From Cordilura impudica (lineage: Eukaryota > Arthropoda > Insecta > Diptera > Scathophagidae): a stretch of DNA of 64,000 bases. Below the pieces are notes generated by a model. The model saw only the letters and a list, made by a program, of their open reading frames with translations, was not told the origin of the DNA and did no database searches. The stretch spans positions 86,659,465-86,723,464 of the forward strand of contig OY821520.1 of NCBI GenBank assembly GCA_963682025.1. Direction: 5' to 3'. Shown here piece by piece: positions 40,501 through 52,500 of this stretch. The stretch's first letter is position 1. The number at the start of each line of letters is the position of its first letter. Made by a program: the position numbers and the translations under genes.

Positions 40501-43500
40501 GAGTAAATTAGTTGCTAATTTTGACCGTTGACGACCAATGGGATATATATGTCCCATGGATTTTTTCTTAGAAGGAATTTAAAAAAAATATTTTGACGAC
40601 ACTTTTGTTGAGAAATGTTGGATCGTTAGGTATGAATCCACAAAAAAAAATAAAAATTTTCTAACAGTTTTTAGGTTCAGTAGTGAAAGAGTTGAAATAC
40701 TGATTTTGAATTACGATTTTTAACAAACCTTTTTATACCCTATACCACTATGTGGTTTGGGCATAATTACTTTGTGCTGCTGTTTATTACTACCAAAAAC
40801 ATTTGATCTCGACCCATCTTTTATTATACCGATAGGCTCAGAATCACTTTCTGAGTCGTTTTAGCGATGTCCGTCCGTCCGTCCGTCCGTCTGTGTGTCC
40901 ATGTAAACTTTTTAATCAAACTACAGGTCGGAAATATGAATATATTTTGATGAAATTTTGTATATAAATTTTTTTCAGCCATAGGATAAACGCTATTGAA
41001 ACTGGCTAAAATCGGTCCATGTTCAGACCTAGTCCACATACAAATGACCCCTATGTAATCAACATAATTTACCATAAGATCCAACTTATCATATATATCT
41101 TAGTAAAGTTGCGTTTGTACGTGTTTATTGTATCCTTTAATCAGTAGCCCAAAAATAATCCCTATTGAGCAATTCTTAGTCATAGGCCCCATAGAGAGTT
41201 GCTTCCCGATCGTCACTTAAATCTATAAAAAAAAAAAAATAATGCACTGAGTTTTCTGACATTTGGTTTGTATATATTTTTTTAATATATAAGTGACTTC
41301 ACCAAACATGGTCAGGATCGGGTTTTTTTTTCGAAATAGTCTCCATATAACTATAGCACCCGATAAGAACTTTTTCATTTTCAAATTTGGTTTATGCTTA
41401 TTTTCTATATCCAGTTAGTTGGACCGAAGAGACAGGGTTTCTAAACCATGGTATAGGGTATCGTATGGTCGGTTTAGACCGACAATAATTTTCTTACTTG
41501 TTTAGGCTTAAAACGTTTTTTTGCTAATTTCTATTTGAAACCTGATTTAAGATTTTCTAAGAGTACGGCTCAAAGTCTTTTGATTAATCTGTGAAAAGGA
41601 ACCAATTAAATTAAAAAAAATTCAACCCCATATCCGATTTTTTTAATATAGTTAAAAATTAATTAAATATATTTTCTAAAAAGATTTAATGGTTAAAGAT
41701 TTTTGGAACAGGTAGTTCATCTCCGTTTAAAATATTTCACACTTTAGGACCACTTTATTTTCTCGTCAACTCCCTTTTAACAGGAACCCAATATCTCTCC
41801 ACTGGCGTAAGCCAGTGTTCTTGTGTTCTTCTGTACCAAGGTAGAGGTATCTTTCCCTGCTGACAGGATGCTAAATCGAGCTCAAAAAGGACACATTGTG
41901 GTGGCCTATGCAAGGGAGTAGACTTATTTACTTCTTTTACCGAAACTGCATATTGTGTGCCATACCAGGATTTTTTTTTTTTGTTTTTTGCAAATTTCAA
42001 TTGGTTTTGGATCCTGAATTTATCTTCAACATTTCCCCGGGCACTAGTAATAAAAAAAATTTGACCCAGAAGCCATGAAAGGTCAGATATGAAAAAGTTC
42101 ATATCGGATGCAATACCTATATGGAGACTGGGCCCAAAAATGGACCGATCCTAACAATGTTTGGTAAAGTCTGTTGTATTTTACAAAAATATAAACAAAC
42201 AAAATTTGAGAAAAATCAGTGAAATATTTTTATTTTTTGATAGATTTAAGTCAAGATCGGGCAGCTCTATAAGGGGTCTATGACTAAGAGTTGTCCCATA
42301 GCGATTATTTTTGGACTACTCATTAGTGGATGTAATAAACGCATACAAACCCAATTTGAGTACGATCTATATGACAATTTGGATCTTATGGCAATTTATG
42401 TCGATTTCATAGGGGTCATTTGTATGGGGCTAGGTCTGAACATTTACCGATTCTCACCAATTTCAACAGCTTTCATCCTAGGGCCGATAAAGGCTTATAT
42501 ACCAAATTTGCGACGTGCAGTTTGATTACAAAGTTTACATGGACACACAGACGGACGGACATCGTTAAATCGAATAAGTTAGTGATTCTGAGTCGATCGG
42601 TATTATAAAAGATGGGTCTAGGTCAAATATTTTTGGTAGTTACAAACAGCAGCACAAAGTCATTATATCCAAACCACATAGTGGTATAGGGTGTAAATAC
42701 CCATAGTGGTATAGGGTATAAACATTTTATCTTGAGCCTGAATAATTTCAAACTCAATCATTAAATGATAAAGATCGAAAATAAGATTTTTTATTTTTAG
42801 AGAAAATAATAAAATTAATATTTAATAATTGTTGCACGTACTTCTACTCCACCGCTCATTTCAATGAAACTAACAACAAATGATGAGGGTTATCATTAAA
42901 CTTATTTTAACTGGTATAGTATCCAATAATATAACAGGAAAGTTAAGATGAAAAACGTGTGTTAAAATTTTTAATTATCACTACTAATAACAGTAGAATA
43001 TTGAAACGATTATATTAAAAAAATCTTGCTAACAATTGACCACAAAATTGTGATAACTATATAAATCTATATAATTAACGTTATGGAGTATAAATAATTA
43101 TTTAATTATATTCAACTTATTTTTATATATATACATGCGATACTTCCCAGTATGTGTGTATATATAAAAAATGTGATTTTTATTGTTTGAGTGGAAAAGG
43201 GAAATATAAAACCAATCTTCTCATTTTAAGTTCTTATTACAAATCAAAAAATTTTCGAAAAAATTAATGGAAAGCTGTCACTCCATATTTGCCAAAATAT
43301 TTAAAAGTACAATTTTTAAGCGTGCTGACATAAAAAATAATGCCAAGAACCCAAGAGAGCTTTAGTTTCATAAAAATGAGACTTTTTTAATATATAAGCA
43401 ATTCTCACATTTTTTATACCCTAAACTACTTGGAGGGTAAAATGGGTTTATGATGATATTTGTACTAGAAATATTGGTCATAGGGATTTTATTATACCGA

Positions 43501-46500
43501 TCGACGCGAAATCATTTTATGTAGTGATATTCGTCCGTCCTTCTGTTTGTCTGACTTTTTTTGTCCATTTAAATCATTTAGTCAAAGTACAGGATGAAAA
43601 TATAAATAAATTTTGATGCAATTTGGTACATAAGCTTCTGACGGCCACAGAAGGACCGCTATTGAATTCGGAGGCAAAATTTGTCCATATTCAGACCTAG
43701 GAGCCATAAAAATTACCGTTTTGAGATCAAATTAAACTTCCGTAAGATCCCGATTATCACATAAATATTGGCAAAATTTAATTTATGTGTGTTTTTTACA
43801 CACAATAGCAAAAATAAACTTTACAGGAACATTTTTAGTCATAGTTCCTAGCTCCCGCCCGATATACACTTGCATAAATTTTTCTCAGATTTGATTTGAA
43901 AATATATAAGTGATTTTACTAAGTATGATCTTAATTGGTTCGTTTTTTTGACCTGGTTCCCATAGAAAAATAGAATGCGATATGAACTCTTGCATATCTC
44001 CGGAGCACAAGTTATTAACAATGCCACTCAAATTTGTTTTATTCTTATTTCTATAGCCAATTATGGTCTGGAAACTCATGAGATAGGTTATCGTATAGTC
44101 GGTCTAAACCAACTTTAATTTTCTTATTTGTTTCATTTTAAACAAGTGTTTTTTAGAGGTGTCAACTTATGTGCTTCAAACATAGCGCTAAAATAAGTTA
44201 TGGAAAAGAACTGGGCTTGGCTAAAATGTAATAAATAAATCTTTAAATTGTCTCAAAAGGCAAAACATCTCCTTTTAAAATAAGTTGAATACAGTTCTTC
44301 CGGTATTAATTTTATACTAGCAGATTCCAGCACTCGAAATTCTAGTGCAAATTCTAGAAAATTTTATTTTTTTATTTAATAAAGACCCTAAAGGTATGCT
44401 TCACAATTCAACTCATTTTAAATGAAGAAAACAAACTCAACACATTAACACAAACACATTAACAAATATAATAAACACACACATAGCATTGTATAATTTT
44501 ATGCATGTGTTAGTAGCCTCTTTAAACGATCATAACTCCAAAAAAAATATTCCAAATGATGAAAATCTGTAAATCTGGGTAACAGCTAAAAAGAAATACC
44601 TTTCAAATGATAAACTTTTTGGCAAAATCGGGGAAAAACTGTGAAACTTATATCGGTCACAAGAAATCGCCTTGCCTATTAATACTATAGATATTAAAAA
44701 TAATCCAGTTTCCACCTAACGATGGATATATTTTAAATTATTGTTACATTTGTTTGTATGTTCAAGCCCTATTGGTGACTAGAAAGATCTACGTGGGTGC
44801 AAATATTAACGATATTAACGAACTCGTGTATCTTTCTTGTCGACTTAATCTCTTGTTTAGGGCAATAAAAATGGCCCTTATTCTGACAGATTTCTAAATG
44901 TTCATAGTAATTCGCAATAACATATATTCAAATTCCGATCAAATGAAAATATATCGTTGGCCTATCTAACGATACAAATATGCAAAAAAAAAATGATCGC
45001 AAAAAACGGCTGTCGCTTTATAATGAAAGCACTAAATTAGCAGCACTTGTATATTTTTCACTCTTTTCAAAAAGATCTACTCGATTTTTCATAAGCCGGT
45101 AGTGCTCTGTGAAATATGTAAATATACAATACAGACACATTAGTGTGACATTGTTGGTAGAATTAGCTCAGAATTTTTTAGTGAGATTTTAAATGCGAGA
45201 CATCATACAATAAACGCGTAAAAAATTTGTGAAGTTCGTTTAATTTTTTGTTGTTTTTGCTGAAGCACCAAAAAAAGAAAAAAATCATTGATATTAACAT
45301 TGAAAAAAATATATATTGCATATATAAATAAAATCATATATGAAAAACAAATGATTCACAAAGAAATAATTGTTTGAAGTCAATAAATACTAACAACAAA
45401 AATATGGTGGTGTTTTTTTTAGAAAACAAATGAATTGAATTTTTTTTTTAACCAATTAGGCATCCATAAAATGGGAAATTTGATGGAAGTGTGTTTTGGC
45501 ACAAAATTAGTTTATAAAAATATACAAGTACGAAATGTTATTCCATATTTTCTAAATATCTCAAATTATGTTTTATTTTTTAATAATAAATGAAAAATTT
45601 TACTTTATAAACATTTTGCAGCTTTAATTTATTTTTCTTGTATTTAATTTAGACAAGACGGCGCTTTCAAGATGGCCAACGTGGTGTTGATTTTGTTTTG
45701 GCCTTCAGAGGGGCTGATAATAAATTGGACAATATTAAAAAACGGGAAACATTTGAGGCTAATTTAGAAAAAGAGGGTCTTCATCTGGAACGTGACAATA
45801 CTCAGCGTATACATTTCATAAAAATTCATGCACCAAAAGAGGTGTTGTGTCGTTATGCTGAAATACTCAAAATTAGATTACCCATGAAAAAGGTTTGTTG
45901 TTTTTCATTTCTTAAAAATATTTTTTTATATTGCTTATAAATTTTTATGTTTCTACAGATACCGGGTCAAGATCAAATTTATAAAGAAGAATTTGAATTA
46001 AGTGATAGTCTGCGATCGTGTTGTGGTAAAATATTTAAATCAATACAATTGAATCCTGAAAAATTTCCACCTAAACCAAAACGTATTTATTTTGAATTTC
46101 AACGTAACTATGAGCATTTGTAAGTATATTATGAATATCTGAATTTTCAAAAAAGTTGGTAAAAAATTGTAAACCTATTTAAAAATCCACATTGAACTCT
46201 GACCGAATTAAATAGAAATCGGAATTCTTCAGCTTTATTAAAAAATATTTTACAATTCTCGAAAATAATTGAGCAGTAACAATCGCTGATCAATATATAA
46301 GTCATTCCATTAAAAAAACTGATACTGTTCGAAATACATTTCTTTGACCTTTGCCAGTAAACACAATTTACCATACAATGTTACTGAAAATGACAACAAT
46401 AACAAATAACAAGGCAAAGTTTAGTTGTTCTTTAAGCTGTTCATGAGTTTTGAAATTTTTATCAGTAGGAATTACTTAAAGTATAGCAAATTTAACCCTC

Positions 46501-49500
46501 TATATGCTTCATATTTTTTGCTATAATATCTTAACAAAAAAGCTATTATTATAGATTGTGAAAGCTTCTTACTGAAACAGATAATAGGAGGCCTTTTTAT
46601 AAGGCATATTTTATTATGTTCTGCATAGAGTGACTTCAGATCCATTCAGTCTAAAGAAATGTATAAGATTATTATTGTATTATTTTTAAAACTAGATTAA
46701 TATCGAATGCCGGTTTTAGGGATTGCCATATCCTTAATAGACATCGTATGTCTGCTGATTTCAATCTAAAACTAAGACTGTTAAGAATGAGCGTTTTTTA
46801 TTTTAATTACTCCCGAAGTATATAGTTATTTCTCTGTAGGGTTAAAAATATAATCTTTTGTTTAAAACACTTAGTTTATATATTTTAAAATAGAGTAGTG
46901 GTTTCGTATTAATCATTAATAGGGTAAACAGAAATGCAGTAATATTCGTTTTTGAAGGAGCAATAAGGCATCTATTACACAGCAATTGTAAGCCGCTTGT
47001 AGCTAAATTAATTTGATTAAGGGTCTAAATGAAGAAAGCCTTATTTCTCATTCTGATCAAAACTTAGAAATAATAGTAAACATTATAGTGATATTACAAA
47101 GGAACAAATTTTAAAATTAAAATTCATTATTTTAGTTTATATATCCATGATAGGACTTTTTTTCACATTTTCCTAAGTATGTGAACTTAAATCCCGATAG
47201 TTAAATTCGTTTTGGCGTAACACTGTGAAGTTCAATTTGAAAATAATATTTCTTAACTTCGTTTTATGTAAAGTCAAATTTGCATGTTTAATTTTAAAGT
47301 AAATTTCGTCTTATGAAAAGATAAATTTGCATGGAAAATTTTAAAGTTAAGTTAAATTACTTTTATTTGAAATTGCAAAGTTAAATTCGCATGGCAAATT
47401 TTTTCAGAAAACTTCTTGGAAAATACAATTGTTACTCATTAGTGTTATACATAATTTTTAAAGTATGTTTATGTTCTTTCGAAACCTTTATTTGGCTTTC
47501 TCAAATTGAGTTTAAGAAATATTTAAATTTTTTAGGAATGACGTATAATATTAAAACCGAACAAACTCCGTTTTTCCACATTGCTCTCAATTCTGCAAAA
47601 TATTATCACTAAATCCATAAAATAGTCACTTATGTGATTTTAATTTTTTTATACCCTCCACTAAAGTGTGCAGAGGGTATATATAAGTTTGTCATTCCGT
47701 TTGTAATAACAACCGGAGTTGATATAGCGATGTCCGCCTGTCCGTCTGTGGAAATCAAGATGGCGGCATCAATCGGGAAGCTAGGGTACTTGCTGACATA
47801 AAAAATGATTCACTGATATCCTGAAAAGTTTGGTGTTTAAAATCGTCCAAATCGGTTGATTAGGGCCCGAGATTTGAGTGAAGAACTAAAAAAAGTCTTG
47901 AAAAAATATAGGATAGCTAAGGTGATTAGGATAGCTAAGGTGATTATTTTTAGTGAGAATGATTCAGAAAATTCATGGGAAGATTTCTATTTCAAAAATC
48001 ATTAAAATCGGTGGAACAGGTCCAGGGAAATCTCTGAAAAAGTAAAAAAAAAATTAAAAATATGATGTTTCTATATTGTTCTTGTTGTTATTCTCAATGT
48101 AGCTGGACTTGTTGTTTTTGTGGTCGTTGTGGTAATAATATAATAAAAACTAACCCTTTGTACATTTTTTTGTCAACTCTGGTAGAAAAATTTAAAAGTT
48201 TCCATTGTTTTGGCACCACTAAAAAAATTTACTAAATCCTTTCTGTCATTGCCACGAGCCTGCCTGCAAAGTTTCAGATCGATTGGGTCACGGGAAAGGG
48301 GTTAAAATCGATCTAAAAATTTTTCGACAAGCAGACACTACGAGTTAATATAAAGGGAGTAAAAATTCACCAGCATCTAAAGCAAATAATGCTAAAATAT
48401 GTACCTAGTTGTTAATAAAAAAAAAAACAATGTAAATTTAGCAAAAAAAAAAATTTTATATATTAATTTATTTAAAGAGAAAAACACAAAAATAACGTTT
48501 GATGTTGTATTTTTTGTGTGTAATATTTACATATACATACATACACATATTAAATAATACAAATAATATAGATATATTCTATATATGTATATCCATAATA
48601 ACTGCATGTTAGAAATATATCGGTATATTATTTTATTTACAAAAAATTCTGCAATATTATGTTGTGGGGAAAATACATTTCTTTTGTATTACCAGAGTGT
48701 CACTTCATTTTGCTCAGCGCGACTATGCCACAGTAGATGGCGCCACAATTTTTGTTCTAATTATCTTTGCAATAGTTATTTCTATTTTAACATGAATGTC
48801 AATATTTTTTTTTCAACTAGCTATCATACAGAACAATGTTCAGGGTATACACGGGCTGGTATTTTATTTCATATGTTTTTCCATTATTCTTTTACAAATA
48901 TGAACATAAGCTTGGCATACTAACTTTTTGTTGTCTTTACAAAATAGAGTTACCGAGTTCATCAATGAGTTTTTTGCTTTCAAAACAGTTCTACATAGTT
49001 ATAAAGAATTCGTATTCTGCTTTACCTACAAAATATCTGATTTCGATTACATCTAATTTTTAAAAATTGTTTATAACTAATTACTAAAGCAGTTTTATTC
49101 ATATAAATACAAAATTGCACTTTTTAAATTTTCCTTTCAAATTTTAGGAAATATCAATTCTAAAAACTGGAATTACAATTTCCAATTATAAATTATAAAA
49201 TATTGACTGAATTTCAGAAAATCATATCAACGCGTCGGAAATAATAATTTTAAATTTAGAAGACAACAATTGCATCAAATTCCAAAAAAAAAAACACCAA
49301 ATATGTTTACATTTAAAAAATGTTTACATTAAAAAAAATATTGGCATTCAGGAGAAATTAATAGCTTTTCAGCAACTTCTTTTAACGATAGTCGAATCGT
49401 TAAAAAAAGAAAAGCAAAATTATCAGTAAAATTTTTAAACGATATTCGCTATTGTTAAAGTCAGCTGTTGTTGCTATCTTAACGACAACCAGTTTTGTGT

Positions 49501-52500
49501 TTATTCAATCGATAAAAACTTAAATTTTTAGGTTGAAATGTCGTCATACATAAATAAAAATCATAAAATTGTGAAAATATTTTGCTTCTATTAAAAAACT
49601 TTTTTATATAAATAAAAAAATTAAATAGCATATTCAATTCATTATTTCATTTTCAAATAAATAAACAGAAATATTATAAAACAAACAGAAATATTAAACA
49701 TAAACATAAAGTCATCCTGTCAAACACGAAGTAATTTGTTTTTTCTATTCTTCTTTATGTTTTTCGCTTATTTTGACAGATATGCCACTCGTTTACAATT
49801 TAAATAAATAGAAAAATAGATTTGTCGACTGTCGTTAAGATGTATGTACTTAGAGAATCACTTAATCCTCAGTACAAACAACAATAGCTGTCGATATATT
49901 TCGCCATTGTCGGATCGTTGAAATTTACAGAATCGGACTACAGAAAGCATTAATTTAAATTCAATGAATTTTATAAAACTTCAAATGATATTTAAGAATT
50001 GCGAACATAAAAATTGTTACATAAATAAACGCAATTTGATGAGAATGTTATTTATATATAAATTTTCACATTTTTTTTTTTGGATGAATATTTGAAGTTT
50101 TTCAGAAAATAAAGACAACAAAATATTTTATTTAAAATTTTTGCGATATTTGGTTTTTTGCGTTTGGCCTCCCTAATTTAATTATTTATTATTATAAATT
50201 TATTCTCTATGTTTTCCAAATATGGCAATATTTTTTTGAAAAAAAGGTTGAGAGAGCTTTTTTCGGTCATTATTTTGTTACTCCATCCGACTTATATGGC
50301 CGCAATGAAGAAATATTTGGCCACTTAAAAGAAACTATACAGCCATCTCCAATTAGCACGATTTAGTGCATATAGCCACCCTACACAACCATTACCTTTG
50401 CAATGGGGGTTAGAGCGAGCTATTTAATTAGCAACAACTAAATTAACCGGAAACGCATGCATATTTTTCCAATATTTTGTTTACATTTATTATCAATACT
50501 CAAACCCAGGTGGAGGGTATCAAAGATTCGGCACAGCTGAATTTAACACTCTTACTTGTTTTTTTTTTTTGCAAATATCGAAGGAACATCACCATGGCCT
50601 TCTATCGGCGTATAACATTAGGACCAAGCAAACTCCGTTTGGCCACAATGACCAAAATTCTTCGAAAAACCCCTAAATCCATAAAATAGCCACATATATG
50701 ATTTTCAAAACAATTGGCATATTTCTGAAAATCAATTTAGGAAAGCCATATATAGATTTCGAAGGAGCATAGTCATTCATTAAAAACGACGTATAACATT
50801 AGAACGATCAGACTCCATTTGACGACAAAGGTAAAAATTCTGCAAAACCAAAATAACTTTAAATGCATTAATCAGAACGATGGTGTTTTTCAAGAATTTT
50901 GCCATGCGAATGCAACTTTGCAATTTTACATAAAAATAACTTAACTTTACATTAGAATTTCCCATATGAATTCATCTCTTCATAAAACGAATTCAACTTT
51001 ACTTTAAAATTGAACATTCGAATCTAACTTTTCTTATTTTCGTTACATCGTAATTTATTTATTTTATTTATATTTTATTCATATAAATAAGAAATTAATT
51101 TGAATTGAATGAGCATATATTGAGACTAGAAAAAATATTTTGATAAAAGTCTGTCAGAAGAAACAATTCATTTTACATAGAAAATTTTAAATAATTTGTT
51201 GATAGGGAATGACAGTAATATAGCACTCTACAACAGTGTTACGTCAAAATGAACTTAACTATAAAATTTAAGTTCACACACTCATTTTTCTTTAAGAACA
51301 GCTTGGTCAAGCTATCGCATAGTTTTTTTTTCTATCTATGTATATATGTATATCAAGGTTCAGAAAATACACACATCAAACACACAATGTCATGTTCTAA
51401 AGCAACCAACACATATTTTTATTTTCATATCAATTATGTTTGTTTCTAAATTTTGTACGGTACCGAAAAAAACCATGACTGTATTTCAATATTTTTTTAT
51501 ATACACGAAAATTTTTCTATCACGTGTTTTTTGTTTCGAACACACATATATCACACAGATTCGAGTGTAGCTTTATTTTAAGTTCGTCTTCTTGCACGTG
51601 TACTGCTAAACAACAGAACATGTTCTTGAACGCGTACATCTAAAAATTAAAACATTATCCACTCGCGATCGAAAAAAAAACCAAACTAAGTCATAAACAA
51701 CATATAAAATTCCTCTTTTTTCTATTTTATTACTATATTTTATTTTTATTTTATTTTTTTTTATTTTTGTTATTGCCTTTTTATTTTTTTTAGAACTGCT
51801 AATGAATTATTTTAGATTATTTTAATAAATTTGGTTGAAGCTGTTGTTGTCGTTATTATAGGGGTGTTTCAGATTTTTCCGATCGCGAGTGGAGAACGTT
51901 TTAAGAACATGCTCTGTTTTTTTTAGCAGTAAGCGAGCAGGAAAACGAACTTAAAATAAAGCTACACTCGAATCTGTGTGGTTTATGTGTATTCGGTAAA
52001 AAAATACGTGATAGAAAAATACAAATACCATACCCAATCTGGTGATAATATTGGTGGAATATCGTGATTCTTGAACAATTGTAGTAACCTTTACTGGAGA
52101 CTGTTGAAGCTACATCTAATTACAAATGGTTTTTTGAGTTTCCCAGAATTAATATTTCTTTGCAAACCAGATCCTTTTAGCACCACTCCATAATATTATT
52201 TGTTTACCATCATCTATAATACTGCCCCCTTTAAAATTGTCCAGCACTGTTTTTAACTATTTTCTACTTCTATTACGGCCTATATTTCTATTTAACTCGT
52301 TTTTAACTACATATTACGCCAGAGTGATTTCTGATCACTTTATGTACAAAATTTTTTCGAGTCAAATTTGTAATTGAAATTTTTTCTATTTACGCTCAAT
52401 AAATTCAGAAAGTCATGGAGATCTATTTAAGGCTGTTATCCTAGTACATGTGTTTTTTATATAAATTTTTTATGAAAAGAAAATTTTACTGCAGCGTATT

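Noticed and set aside
22283..42608. Recurring short frames reading MDLMTIYVDFIGVICMGARSEH and variants
   Set aside because: They fall at the same place in every DINE-like repeat and differ by frameshifts and stops; they are repeat sequence, not genes.
48585..48923. 112-codon plus frame in the 11.6-kb intron
   Set aside because: No recognisable domain, biased to AT-rich codons and no splice context; within chance expectation for this composition.
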